In this document: positions 32,844-41,712 of the stretch, one piece after another | How positions within the stretch are numbered: the first letter of the stretch is position 1 | Layout: each line of letters begins with the position of its first letter | Assembly: GCF_016862795.1 (NCBI RefSeq) | Contig: NZ_BONQ01000172.1 | Coordinates: 1 to 64,000 of the forward strand | DNA from: Dactylosporangium siamense | GTDB taxonomy: Bacteria > Actinomycetota > Actinomycetes > Mycobacteriales > Micromonosporaceae | Length of the DNA stretch: 64,000 nt | Direction: 5' to 3' | The notes under the pieces: model-generated | The model's database searches: none | Seen by the model: only the letters and a program-made list of their open reading frames with translations | What the model was told of the DNA's origin: nothing | Position numbers and translations under genes: made by a program

Positions 32844-33728
32844 CTACTCCCTCGTGGCCACCTGACGAGGGCGGGCCGGGTCGGGACCGGTCGGCGCCAC
32901 GGGCTGGGTCAGGTGCTGTTCGAGGGCGTCGATGGCCGCCCGCAGTGACGCGAGCTGCGCCGTGACGGAAGCGCCGGCCGGCTCCTGCGGCGGCGTGCTG
33001 CGCCGCTCCTCCTGATGGGCGTCCTGCAGGGCGTTGAGCACGACACCGACGAGGAGGTTGGTCAGCAGGAAGCAGGCGGCGACCATGTAGGAGACGTAAT
33101 ACAGCACGGCCCATTCGGTGATCTGGCGGCCGGCCTGCAGGGTGTCGGTGATGCCGTCCAGGGACAGCAGCAGGAACAGGCTCAGCATCGCCTGCCCGAC
33201 GGTGCCGTACCGGTCGGGGTTGGCGTCGCCGAACATCATCCAGCCGAGCATGGCGTAGGCGTACAGCAGCAGCACGGTGACGAGCAGGAAGCTGCCCAGC
33301 CCGGGCAGGCTGCGCCGGATGCCGACGAGGATGACGCGCAGGCTCGGGAAGAGCCGGAACGTCCGCACGATCCGGGCGAGCCGCAGCATCCGCAGCACGG
33401 TCACGTTCTCGCGCACCCCGGGCAGCAGCGGCGAGAGCAGGATGAACAGGTCGAAGAGATTCCAGCCGTCGCGGAAGAAGACCCGCGGCGCCGGCAACTG
33501 GGCACCGAACCGCACGAGCAGCTCGGCGGCGAAGCACACCACGCAGCCGTACTCCACGGCTCGCAGCACCCCGGCGGCGGCGCGGTGCGCGTCGTCGTAG
33601 GTCTCCAGGCCGAGCACGGCCGCGTTGATGACGATCACCGCGAAGGACGCGACGCTGAACCAGGGCGCGTCGATCAGGGCGCGGCAGGCAGCGGCGACCC
33701 GGGTCGCCGGCGACGCAGTGGTGTTCAT
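32844..33728 (-). CDS. Voltage-gated cation channel (NaChBac/VIC type)
   Basis: 294 residues with a single six-helix unit. The S4 helix has five Arg at every third position (RMLRLARIVRTFR, residues 113-125). The pore loop reads SLFLLLSLDGITDTL (about 183-197): the selectivity filter is SLDGITD where NaChBac has TLESWAS. S6 (CFLLTNLLVGVVLNALQDA) leads to a C-terminal coiled coil (VTAQLASLRAAIDALEQHL), as in bacterial sodium channels, which assemble as tetramers. Two acidic residues in the filter could favour calcium. The gene stands alone. Confidence 0.85.
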   Translation of the reverse strand: MNTTASPATRVAAACRALIDAPWFSVASFAVIVINAAVLGLETYDDAHRAAAGVLRAVEYGCVVCFAAELLVRFGAQLPAPRVFFRDGWNLFDLFILLSPLLPGVRENVTVLRMLRLARIVRTFRLFPSLRVILVGIRRSLPGLGSFLLVTVLLLYAYAMLGWMMFGDANPDRYGTVGQAMLSLFLLLSLDGITDTLQAGRQITEWAVLYYVSYMVAACFLLTNLLVGVVLNALQDAHQEERRSTPPQEPAGASVTAQLASLRAAIDALEQHLTQPVAPTGPDPARPRQVATRE

Positions 33729-33798
33729 GGACGGGCCGGTCTCCCCAGACGGTGATCGTCGAACCGGCCGTAGCCTACGACATGATCGATGCCGACCG

Positions 33799-35004
33799 TC
33801 AGCCGCGGACCCCGAACAGCAGCCGGGTCGGTCGGGTGCGCCGGACCCCGAACTCGTACACCACGAACATGATCGCGAACGAGGCGGCGACGATCACCAC
33901 GTACTTGAGCGGCGCCGGAATCTGCCACTGCACCACCACGTAGGCCATCGCCACGACGATCGGCTGGTGCAGCACGTACAGCGGGAGCGCGGCGAGACCG
34001 AGGTAGGCGTACACCCCTGGGCTGTCCGAGGCAGGCGGCGCCGCCGGACGCGGCCGGTCGAGCAGGCCGAGGATCGCCACGAGCCAGCACCAGCCCGCCG
34101 TCGCGAACAGCACCCGCGCGACGGCCGCGGGCAGCGTCAGGTCCGTGAACGGATCGCCGCCGGCCGTGTCCAGCGCGACCCCGGCGGCCGCGAAGAGCGC
34201 GATCCCGGCGATCGCCGCCGGCACGGCGTCGCGGCGCATCGCCGCCCGGAACCGGTCGTCGGCGGCGAGAGCGAACCCGTAGAGGAAGAACACCAGGTAC
34301 GCCCACCGGCTCCAACCCGCGAACGACTCCTCCATGCCGAGCAGCGCGCCGATCACCGCGAGCGGCAGCGCCGGCAGGAGCACCACGCCCCGCCGCGCCA
34401 TCGCCCCGGCGGCGGCGTCGAGCACCCTCGCCATCCGGTCCGCCGGCAGCCACGCGACGAGCGGGGCGAGCACCAGCGAAAACGCCAGCAGCAGCACCAC
34501 GAACCACAGGTGGCCGCTCTCGAAGTGCTCGCCGCGCACGACGAACGGCAGGTCCGTCAGGCTCAGGTGGACGTCGAAGAACCGCAGCAGGAACCGCGGA
34601 TAGGACTCGTCGTAGCCGGGATCCGCGGCCTTCAGCCGAAGCCACGGCGGCAGCGGCAGGATGGTCAGCGTCGCGACCACCAGCGGCACACCGAGCCGCA
34701 GCAGCCGCTCGCGGGCGAAGCCGCCCGCGCCGCGGCTGCGGATCGAGTGCCACGAGCCGAGGCCGGCGATGAGGAACAGCGCGGGCATCGCCCAGACCAC
34801 GCACAGCCCGGCGATCCAGGTGGTCGCCTCGGTCGTGGTCGCGTTCTTGACGTAGTAGTCGTCGCGGGTGTCGAAGACCAGCGCCGCGTGGAAGAACACC
34901 AGCCCGATGACCACGACCAGCCGGATGACGTCGAGCTCCGGCCGCCGCGCGGTCCTTGCCGTCCCGGCCTGCGGCTGCGGTACGGACTCCTGCGGTGCCG
35001 CCAT
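33799..35004 (-). CDS. Acyltransferase family 3 membrane protein
   Basis: About 401 residues with 10 or so membrane helices. The N-terminal catalytic-type motif is RPELDVIRLVVVIGLVFFHA (His at the end of helix 1), followed by WAMPALFLIAGLGSWHSIRS and RERLLRLGVPLVV, typical of acyltransferase-3 proteins that O-acylate surface glycans or small molecules. ATG 35004 has GGGGAGG 5 nt upstream; an upstream in-frame start lacks one. Acceptor unknown. Confidence 0.85.
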   Translation of the reverse strand: MAAPQESVPQPQAGTARTARRPELDVIRLVVVIGLVFFHAALVFDTRDDYYVKNATTTEATTWIAGLCVVWAMPALFLIAGLGSWHSIRSRGAGGFARERLLRLGVPLVVATLTILPLPPWLRLKAADPGYDESYPRFLLRFFDVHLSLTDLPFVVRGEHFESGHLWFVVLLLAFSLVLAPLVAWLPADRMARVLDAAAGAMARRGVVLLPALPLAVIGALLGMEESFAGWSRWAYLVFFLYGFALAADDRFRAAMRRDAVPAAIAGIALFAAAGVALDTAGGDPFTDLTLPAAVARVLFATAGWCWLVAILGLLDRPRPAAPPASDSPGVYAYLGLAALPLYVLHQPIVVAMAYVVVQWQIPAPLKYVVIVAASFAIMFVVYEFGVRRTRPTRLLFGVRG

Positions 35005-35079
35005 ATTGCCTCCCCGTGCGGTGCCGGCCAGCATCAGGATGCCAGCCGGCCGCACGGAGTCAACACCGCTGTCCGCGCG

Positions 35080-35700
35080 CTACCGCGGATGCACCGCGTA
35101 GGTCAGGTGCGTCGCCCGCGGAGACGGCTCCGAACGGACCGGCTTCAGCGCGACCCTCGCCGCGTCCACGCCCTCGAAGAGGCGGACCCCGGCGCCGAAC
35201 AGCACCGGCGACACCGCGACCGAGAACTCGTCGATCAGGCCGGCGTTGAGGTACTGCAGGATCGTCTCGCCGCCGCCGGCGATGCGGACGTCGCGGTCGT
35301 CGGCGGCCTCGCGGGCCTGGTCGAGCGCGGCTTTGATGCCGTCGTTGACGAAGGTGAACGTCGTGCCGCCGGGGCGCTCCCACGGGTCACGCTTCTCGTG
35401 CGTCACCACGACGACCGGTGTGTGGAACGGCGCCTCCTCCGGCCACATCTGCTCGCCGGCGTCGAACATGCGCTTGCCCATGACGCTCGCGCCGGTGCGT
35501 TCGAACGTCTCCCGCAGGATGTCGTTGTCGCGGCCTTCCTCGCCGCCCTCGCCGAACTTCAGGTTCTCCCGGAAGAACCGCTGCGGGAACACCCACGCCT
35601 GCAGTTCCATCCACTGCGGCCCCATCAGCTCCCCGAGGGAGTCGGGCGCGATGAACCCGTCCAACGACATCGACACACTGAAGAACACCTTGCCGGCCAT
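35080..35700 (-). CDS. Dihydrofolate-reductase-like (RibD C-terminal domain) protein
   Basis: 206 residues: KVFFSVSMSLDGFIA at the start, GASVMGKRMFDAGEQMW, VVVVTHEKRDPW, RIAGGGETILQYLNAGLIDE and SPVLFGAGVRLFEG. These fit the RibD_C/YyaP-YwjB group of NADPH-binding reductases; the substrate is unknown. Its ATG overlaps the stop of the SRPBCC gene by one base (TGATG), making it the last gene of an ArsR-SRPBCC-reductase operon. Confidence 0.92.
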   Translation of the reverse strand: MAGKVFFSVSMSLDGFIAPDSLGELMGPQWMELQAWVFPQRFFRENLKFGEGGEEGRDNDILRETFERTGASVMGKRMFDAGEQMWPEEAPFHTPVVVVTHEKRDPWERPGGTTFTFVNDGIKAALDQAREAADDRDVRIAGGGETILQYLNAGLIDEFSVAVSPVLFGAGVRLFEGVDAARVALKPVRSEPSPRATHLTYAVHPR

Positions 35701-36191
35701 CAGCCCTCCGCTCCGTTCCGGATGATCTCGGCGACGTACGCCGCCAGGTTGTTCAGGGTCTGCCGGCCGCCCTCGACCGCGTGATACTTCTCGACCGCCT
35801 CGTCGCGCAGCTCCCTGGTGGGGAACACCGTGCGCATGACGAGCCGGGTCGCCGCGCCGTCCGGCGCGAAGGTCAGCACCGACTCGAAGGCATTCGGGTC
35901 GTCGCGGTGCTCACCGTGCAGCAGCGCGATCCGCTCCGGCGGGGTGATCTCGGTCCAGGTGATCCACTCTGAATAGTCCGTCCCGTCCGGCCCGTGCATC
36001 ACGAAGTCCCAGACCTCCCCGACGCGGAACCCGAAGGCCCGCGTCGTGGTGGTGAACCCCTCCGGGCCCCACCACTGCGACAGGTGCCGGACCTCGGTGA
36101 ACGCCTCGAACACCAGCTCCCGTGGGGCGTCGATGACCCTGGAGACCACCACCTCCCGGTCCGCCCCCGCCTCCTGCTCAACCCCTGCCAT
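35700..36191 (-). CDS. SRPBCC (AHSA1/START-like) protein
   Basis: 163 residues: VVSRVIDAPRELVFEAFTEV at the start of the fold, WWGPEGFTTTTRAFGFRVGE, WITWTEITPPERIAL and the C-terminal helix KYHAVEGGRQTLNNLAAYV. It is a typical AHSA1-type helix-grip protein with a hydrophobic ligand cavity. Such proteins are very often paired with an ArsR regulator, as here (the ArsR stop is 3 nt upstream). The ligand is unknown. Confidence 0.92.
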   Translation of the reverse strand: MAGVEQEAGADREVVVSRVIDAPRELVFEAFTEVRHLSQWWGPEGFTTTTRAFGFRVGEVWDFVMHGPDGTDYSEWITWTEITPPERIALLHGEHRDDPNAFESVLTFAPDGAATRLVMRTVFPTRELRDEAVEKYHAVEGGRQTLNNLAAYVAEIIRNGAEG

Positions 36192-36194
36192 GGG

Positions 36195-36548
36195 TCACTC
36201 CCCCTGCCGTGTCTGTTTGAGGTCCTGCACGTAGGTGTCGAGCCGGTCGAAACTCTCGTTCCAGAACTGCTCGAACCCGCCGATCCACTCGTGGATGGGC
36301 CGCAGCCCGCGGGCGTCCAGGCCGTAGAGGCGCTGCTTGCCCGCCCCGCGGACCCGCACCAGCCCCACCTCCCGGAGCACCCGCAGGTGCTTGGACGCCC
36401 CGGGCTGGGTCATCCCCAGCTCCTGGGCCAGGGCCGTCACCGGCCGCTCACCCGCCCGCAGCAGCGCCAGGATCTCCCGGCGCTGCGGCTCGGCGATCGC
36501 GTTGAACGCGTCGGACGTCGTCGCTGCTCGTGCCACGGCAGCCATCAT
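36195..36548 (-). CDS. ArsR-family regulator
   Basis: 117 residues with the winged helix FNAIAEPQRREILALLRAGE, then LAQELGMTQPGASKHLRVLR and the wing AGKQRLYGLDARGLRPIHEW. It lacks Cys pairs, so it belongs to the metal-independent group that accompanies SRPBCC genes. A probable operator overlaps its ATG. It heads the three-gene operon and very likely represses it. Confidence 0.93.
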   Translation of the reverse strand: MMAAVARAATTSDAFNAIAEPQRREILALLRAGERPVTALAQELGMTQPGASKHLRVLREVGLVRVRGAGKQRLYGLDARGLRPIHEWIGGFEQFWNESFDRLDTYVQDLKQTRQGE

Positions 36549-36565
36549 ATTCCGATAACGGTATG
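36546..36565. promoter_or_regulatory. Probable operator of the ArsR-SRPBCC operon
   Basis: CATATTCCGATAACGGTATG is an inverted repeat centred on CCGATAACGG and overlaps the ATG of arsR, which would block a leaderless or near-leaderless start. Confidence 0.5.
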
Positions 36566-36657
36566 CGTCAAGCCGGTACCGCTACATTGCCCCGGCAGCG
36601 GCGCTGTTCAGCGACTGACCCCACGGGCCGACGGCCCCGATCGAGAGATACATAAAG

Positions 36658-36680
36658 GATTCATATAAATCGGCTATGCT
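36658..36680 (+). promoter_or_regulatory. MarR operator and leaderless -10 element
   Basis: GATTCATATAAATC (36658-36671) is a nearly perfect 14-bp palindrome in an AT-rich island. TATGCT (36675-36680) follows, exactly 6 nt before the ATG of the marR-type gene, as expected for a leaderless transcript. A repressor on the palindrome would sit between the -35 and -10 positions. Confidence 0.6.
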
Positions 36681-36686
36681 TCTGGC

Positions 36687-37145
36687 ATGAGTCGCCGAGA
36701 CGCCGCGCACGGTGCTTCCGATGCCATCGGGTCAGCCCTCTACGGTCTGGCCACCAGGGCCGTGAGACGCCTCCCCCGCGACATGAGCCTGACGTCCGCC
36801 GCCACCCTGGCCACCCTGGACAAGACCGGCCCGCGACGGATCACCGATCTGGCGGTGGCCGAGGGCGTCACCCAGCCCGCGATGACCGTCCTGGTCCGGG
36901 TGATGGAGGAAGCCGGGCTGGTCGAGCGGAAGGGCGATCCGTCCGACAGGCGGGTCACGCTGGTGTGCCTGACCGAGGCCGGCGCGTCGTACGTCCGGAC
37001 GCGACGCCAGGCGGGCATCGACGCGTACGCGCGGATGATCGACGAACTCACCGGTGACGAGGTCGAGGCCCTGGCAGCAGCCCTTCCGGCGCTGCTGCGT
37101 CTGGCCGAGCTCGAAAGCCACGCCCGAGAGGAGTCGGACCGGTGA
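36687..37145 (+). CDS. MarR-family regulator
   Basis: 152 residues with the MarR winged helix: TSAATLATLDKTGPRRITDL, AVAEGVTQPAMTVLVRVMEE, GLVERKGDPSDRRVTLVCLT. No Shine-Dalgarno precedes the ATG; a -10-like TATGCT lies 6 nt upstream, implying a leaderless message. Its stop overlaps the GTG start of the MFS gene (GTGA), so the two form a classic regulator-efflux pair responding to a small toxic molecule. Confidence 0.94.
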   Translation: MSRRDAAHGASDAIGSALYGLATRAVRRLPRDMSLTSAATLATLDKTGPRRITDLAVAEGVTQPAMTVLVRVMEEAGLVERKGDPSDRRVTLVCLTEAGASYVRTRRQAGIDAYARMIDELTGDEVEALAAALPALLRLAELESHAREESDR

Positions 37146-38590
37146 CCGCGCCCGTGAGCACCGCACCGATACGTTCCGAGGCACGTCTGCTGGTCCCCGC
37201 CCTGCTGTTCATCGCCCTGGTCGTGGCGGCGGTCGCCAGCCTCGGGACGCCGCTCATCACCAGCGTGGCGACCACGTTTCACGTCTCCCTCGACAGCGCG
37301 CAGTGGACGCTGACCATCGCCCTGCTCAGCGGCGCCGTCGCCACACCCGTCCTCGGCCGGCTCGGCGCCGGTCCGCACCGGCGGGCCACGATTCTCGCCA
37401 CGCTGGCGATCGTCGTCGTCGGCAGCGCGCTCACCGTGCTGCCGCTGCCGTTCGCCTGGCTGCTCGTGGGCAGAGCGGCCCAAGGCGTCGGACTCGGGCT
37501 CACGGCGCTGATGATGGGCGTGGCCCGCGACCATCTTCCCGAGGAGCGCAGCGCGGCCACAATCGCCCTGATCTCAGTGGTCTCCATCATCGGCGCCGGC
37601 GTCGGCTACCCGCTGGCCGCGCTGCTCGCCGAGCTCGGCGGACTGCGGGCCGCCTACGGCCTCGGCCTGCTCGTCACCGCCATCGCCTTCGTGACCGCGT
37701 GGCGCTCCATGCCCGCAGCTCCCGAAGGCCGCTCCGCTCACCTGAACGTGGCCGGAGCGCTCGTCCTGGCGGGTGGACTGTTCCTCGTCCTGTTCCTGGC
37801 CGGCGAGCGGAGCCTGTGGAGCCGACACCTCGCCGTGGCGGTGCCCCTTGCCGTCGCCGCCGTGCTCCTGCTCTGCGTCTGGACCGTTTCCGAACTGCGA
37901 ACCGGGACGCCCCTGATCGACGTCCGGGCGGTGCGGCACCCGGCGGTCGCCGGAGCGAACATCGCCATGTTCGTCGGCGGGATCGGCATGTACCTCCTGC
38001 TCACGCTCATCACCCGCTACGCGCAGACACCGCACAGCGCCGGCTACGGCTTCGGACTGACCACCTTCGTGGCGGGGCTGGTCCTCATCCCGTTCTCCGT
38101 GCTGGGGTTCGTCGCCGGCAAGCTCACGCCGCGGGTCCGCCGACGGGTCGACGGCCCCCTGCTCCTGGCCGGCAGCGCCGCCATCGTCGGCGGCGGGTTC
38201 GTCCTGTTCGCCACCGCCCGGTCCAACCTGGCCGAACTGCTCGCGGCCATGAGCGTGCTGGGCTTCGGCGTCGGCAGCTTCTCGGCCGCCATGCCCGGCG
38301 TCATCCTGGCCGTCACCCCCAAGAGCGAGACGTCGAGCGCCATGAGCTTCAACTACGTCGTCCGCAGCGTCGGGTACTCCCTGGGCAGCGCCATCGGCGG
38401 TCTGGTCCTGGCCGCCGGCACCGCCACGGGCCACCTCTTCCCGGACGACGACGCCTACACGACCGCGGCGCTGGTCGGCGTCGCCGCGATGGCGATCACG
38501 ACGATGGTCAGCCTCGCCCTCGCCCGCCGACGCTCACCCGGGACCGATCCGATCACAGCCCCGGGCCGGTCGAGTCGAACCGGAAACTGA
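37142..38590 (+). CDS. MFS drug-efflux-type transporter
   Basis: 482 residues with 12-14 hydrophobic helices. WTLTIALLSGAVATPVLGRL carries the loop signature, and VGRAAQGVGLGLTALMMGVA and GAGVGYPLAALLAELGGLRA (motif C-like) point to the DHA (drug:proton antiporter) families. It is translationally coupled to the MarR-type regulator, which probably represses it. Substrate unknown. Confidence 0.93.
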   Translation: MTAPVSTAPIRSEARLLVPALLFIALVVAAVASLGTPLITSVATTFHVSLDSAQWTLTIALLSGAVATPVLGRLGAGPHRRATILATLAIVVVGSALTVLPLPFAWLLVGRAAQGVGLGLTALMMGVARDHLPEERSAATIALISVVSIIGAGVGYPLAALLAELGGLRAAYGLGLLVTAIAFVTAWRSMPAAPEGRSAHLNVAGALVLAGGLFLVLFLAGERSLWSRHLAVAVPLAVAAVLLLCVWTVSELRTGTPLIDVRAVRHPAVAGANIAMFVGGIGMYLLLTLITRYAQTPHSAGYGFGLTTFVAGLVLIPFSVLGFVAGKLTPRVRRRVDGPLLLAGSAAIVGGGFVLFATARSNLAELLAAMSVLGFGVGSFSAAMPGVILAVTPKSETSSAMSFNYVVRSVGYSLGSAIGGLVLAAGTATGHLFPDDDAYTTAALVGVAAMAITTMVSLALARRRSPGTDPITAPGRSSRTGN

Positions 38591-38633
38591 GGATCGGAGC
38601 CGTCCGACCTTGACGCCGGCCCACGGCCGCGGC

Positions 38634-39140
38634 TCAGAGCCCGCGGCCGCCGTCGACGGCCTCGCGGATGATGTCGGCGTGGCCCGCGTGCCGCGCCGTC
38701 TCCTGGAGCAGGTGCAGCACCACCCCACGCAGGTTCTCGTCGACCAGGTCCGCCCGGGCGCATCGCGCGTCGAGGTCGCCGCCGGCGAGGATCTCCCGGG
38801 AGACCGCGATCTGCTCCAGGTAGTACGCCGCGACGCTCTCCACCGTGTCCTCATCGCTGAGCGCGAAGGTGGGGTCCCGCCCTTCGTCCGGCACCGCCGG
38901 CCACTCGTCCGGGAAGCTCCGCCCCGCGAAGATGATCTGAAACCACCTGCGCTCCCAGACGGCCGAGTGTTTCAGCAGGCTCAGCAACGACAGCGAGCTC
39001 ACGGTCGCGGCCGTGCGCGCGTCCTTGTCGGACAGGCCCTCGACCTTGCGGATCAACGCATCCCGCGCCTGGTCGAGAAAGCCGCACAGCGCATCCCGCT
39101 CGGTCGCGGTCGAGAACATGTCGGTCGCCACGTCGCACAC
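38634..39140 (-). CDS. DinB-family (DUF664) protein
   Basis: 168 residues, four-helix bundle type: FLDQARDALIRKVEGLSDKD, SLLSLLKHSAVWERRWFQ (first metal His), and LLQETARHAGHADIIREAVD (second and third His). These are the DinB metal-site positions. Some relatives are thiol-dependent transferases or detoxification enzymes; the role here is unknown. It is convergent with the MFS gene and lies 17 nt downstream of the kinase gene. Confidence 0.88.
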   Translation of the reverse strand: MCDVATDMFSTATERDALCGFLDQARDALIRKVEGLSDKDARTAATVSSLSLLSLLKHSAVWERRWFQIIFAGRSFPDEWPAVPDEGRDPTFALSDEDTVESVAAYYLEQIAVSREILAGGDLDARCARADLVDENLRGVVLHLLQETARHAGHADIIREAVDGGRGL

Positions 39141-39157
39141 AGTATCGAAGCTGCCCG

Positions 39158-41086
39158 CTACCCCCCACCCGTCCCGGACCCGGCCGAGACAAGCGGGAAC
39201 GGCTCAGCGGCGGCGTCCGCATCCGGCTCGGCGAGCGGGATCTCCGCGGTCAAAGTCGTGCCCGCCGCCACCGGGCTGGTGACGCCGAACCGGCCGCCCA
39301 ACGCCTCGACGCGGTCGCGCAGACCGACCAGCCCCGTCCCGTCACCCGGTTTGGCCCCGCCGATCCCGTCGTCGTGGACCGACAGCCACACGCTGCGCTC
39401 GTCCGACTCCACCGCGACGCAGGCGACGGATGCCCGCGAGTGCTTGGTGATGTTGGTCAGCGCCTCCGAGACCACGTAGTACACGGCCACCTCCACCCGC
39501 TCGGGAAGCCGCTTCGGGACCTTCAGCCGCAGCTCGACGGGCACGATGCTGCGCCGGGCCAGCTTGCGCAGCATCGGGCCGATCCCGCCCTGGGTCAGCA
39601 GCGCCGGATGGATGCCGCGGGCGAGGTCGGTCATGCTCTCGTGGATCTCGGTGAGATTCCGGACGGTCTCGGCCAGCAGCTGCCGCGCCGCCGGCAGGTC
39701 GTTCAACGCCGACTCCTCCGCCATGCGCAGTCGCAGGGCGAGTGAGACGATGCGCTGCTGCGGCCCGTCGTGCAGGTCCCGTTCGATGCGGCGCCGGGCG
39801 TCGTCCGCCGCGGTGACCAGCCGCACGCGGGAGGAGATGAGCCGGGCGCGGTTCTCGGTGTTCGCGATCGTCGTGGCGACGAGCTCGGTGAAGGCCAACA
39901 GGCGCTTCTCCGCGGCGTCGGGGATCGGCTGCGGCTGGTAGGACATGACGAGCGTGACGCCCCAGAGCTCACCGTCGACGACGATCGGCACGCCGAGGCC
40001 GAGGTGGATGCCGCGGGAGCGCAGTTCCCTGGCGATCGGCCCGGTGGCGGTGTCGTAGTCGACCCGTGCCGTGCGGCGGGTACGCAGGATCGTGCTGACG
40101 ATGTTCTGGCCCTCAATGGGCAGGTTCGGGTGGTCGGACAGCAGGTCCCCGCGCTCGTCGCGCTCGGAGATCGCCGTGACGGTGCGGTCCGACTCATACC
40201 GCATCAGTGCGGTGTGGAACCCCGGGAACAGGCCGTGGAGCTCGGCCGTCACCGCCGCGAACACCGCTGCGGGCGATCCGCCCGTGGCGACCATCGTCGC
40301 CACCCGCTGCAGTGCCGCCTGCTCCGCCAGCAACGCCTGGGTCGCCTGTTGGCTGGTCCGTAGGGTATCGATGAGCTCCTGGCGCTCGATGGCGGTGCGA
40401 ACGATCGAACCCAGTGCCGGGCCGAGCCGGTCCCGGAGGCGCTCCAGCGTCTTCGGCGGGGTGGTGGCGGGCACGACGAGCCGCACCGCGGGCCGCCCCC
40501 CGTCACCGAGTTTCAGCACGGTCGCACCGCCCATGCTGTCCAGGACCGTAGCGTCGCCGACCTCGATCGACACGCGCGGGAGACCGAACCGGGCCGCCAG
40601 GCGACGCGACCCGGCCCGTAGCCCGGACGCCAGATCGTCCTCGCCGAGGATCTGGCGGGCGACCTCGACGGAGATTTCGGCCTCGTCCGCCCGCTGGTGG
40701 GCCTCCTCGGACCGCTCCCGGGCGAGGTCGGCCAGCCAGCCGCTGATGACGGCCACGATCCCGAAGATCAGGGCCCGCTGCCCATCCTGCACCAGGCTCA
40801 GGTGCAGGCCGCCCGGAGGCACGTGAACGACGTTGAACACCACCGTGCTGGCCAGCGCGACGGCGATGCCGAGCCGGGTGCCCCATACGGTCGTCACCGC
40901 CACCACGCCGAGGATGTAGACGCCGGCACTCGGCTGGACATGCGGGTGGGCGACCTGCAGCATCGCGAGTATGGCCGTCTCGGCGGCGATGACCATCGCC
41001 GCGACGGCCACACCGACGAGGAGCGGTGGTCGCGTCGGCAGCGTCCACGACGTGAGCCGACGCCGAACCCCGTTGGTCACCGTCAT
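39158..41086 (-). CDS. Sensor histidine kinase, HisKA_3 with KdpD-like membrane domain and GAF regions
   Basis: 642 residues. A KdpD/DUF4118-type block of membrane helices (about 25-125) is followed by a coiled coil, GAF-like sensory regions (about 140-250 and 270-430), and a HisKA_3 domain with phospho-acceptor His in RRRIERDLHDGPQQ. The ATPase domain has VSEALTNITKHSRAS, HDDGIGGA and GLVGLRDRVEALGGRFGV. ATG 41086 has GGGAGG at 5 nt; the longer open frame upstream is not coding. No response regulator gene is adjacent, so the partner is elsewhere. Confidence 0.92.
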   Translation of the reverse strand: MTVTNGVRRRLTSWTLPTRPPLLVGVAVAAMVIAAETAILAMLQVAHPHVQPSAGVYILGVVAVTTVWGTRLGIAVALASTVVFNVVHVPPGGLHLSLVQDGQRALIFGIVAVISGWLADLARERSEEAHQRADEAEISVEVARQILGEDDLASGLRAGSRRLAARFGLPRVSIEVGDATVLDSMGGATVLKLGDGGRPAVRLVVPATTPPKTLERLRDRLGPALGSIVRTAIERQELIDTLRTSQQATQALLAEQAALQRVATMVATGGSPAAVFAAVTAELHGLFPGFHTALMRYESDRTVTAISERDERGDLLSDHPNLPIEGQNIVSTILRTRRTARVDYDTATGPIARELRSRGIHLGLGVPIVVDGELWGVTLVMSYQPQPIPDAAEKRLLAFTELVATTIANTENRARLISSRVRLVTAADDARRRIERDLHDGPQQRIVSLALRLRMAEESALNDLPAARQLLAETVRNLTEIHESMTDLARGIHPALLTQGGIGPMLRKLARRSIVPVELRLKVPKRLPERVEVAVYYVVSEALTNITKHSRASVACVAVESDERSVWLSVHDDGIGGAKPGDGTGLVGLRDRVEALGGRFGVTSPVAAGTTLTAEIPLAEPDADAAAEPFPLVSAGSGTGGG

Positions 41087-41394
41087 TCGGCCTCCCGGTC
41101 GGCGAGGTCGCGGGTGTGGGACCAGGCCTGCCGGGACCGGTCCGGCATACACACGTCGACCGTTCGCCCTCCCGCCGACCGCCAGCACCACCCGATTCGG
41201 GTGACATCGCGCCGCCGTCGGTACCGCTGCCAGCGGCGCGGAAACCCGGTTCCGGGTGTGAACGCCTCCGCCGGGGGAAGGGCCGTAGCTACGGCGATCT
41301 GAACGCACGGCTGCTGGGCCCGGCGGTGCCGTCGCACCCGGTCCTGCGGGCCGGCGCCGAATCCGCCGCCGTCGCACCGCCACAGGAGGTTGCC
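41087..41394. other. Divergent intergenic region
   Basis: About 308 nt between the kinase and the DUF1876 gene. It should carry both promoters, but I see no clear -10/-35 pair and no coding frame worth reporting. Confidence 0.4.
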
Positions 41395-41664
41395 ATGTCA
41401 ACAGCCAAACACTGGAGCGTCGACGTCTACATCGGGGAGGACGACGGACGCACGTCCGCCGAGGCTCGCCTGCAGACCGACGACGCCGGCCAGCTCCGCG
41501 GGTACGGCGAGGCACGCCTGCATCCCATGGACCACGACGTACCGGAGATCGGCGACGAAGTGGCCGTGGCGCGGGCGCTGTCCGACCTGGGCCACCGCGT
41601 GCTGCTCGCCGCCGCGGCGGACATCCAGGCCTTTTCCGACGTGCCGGTGCGCCTGGCCCGCTAA
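41395..41664 (+). CDS. DUF1876-domain protein
   Basis: 89 residues: HWSVDVYIGEDDGRTSAEAR, LRGYGEARLHPMDHDVPEIG and EVAVARALSDLGHRVLLAAA match the small DUF1876 family common in actinobacteria, which has a dsRNA-binding-like alpha/beta fold and is often linked to stress or dormancy genes. AGGAGG lies 5 nt before the ATG. It may form a unit with the SulP gene that starts 48 nt downstream. Confidence 0.92.
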   Translation: MSTAKHWSVDVYIGEDDGRTSAEARLQTDDAGQLRGYGEARLHPMDHDVPEIGDEVAVARALSDLGHRVLLAAAADIQAFSDVPVRLAR

Positions 41665-41712
41665 CAGCGGGACGAGCGGTGCCGGCCGCCCGGCGGCCGC
41701 ATCGCGAGGCTC

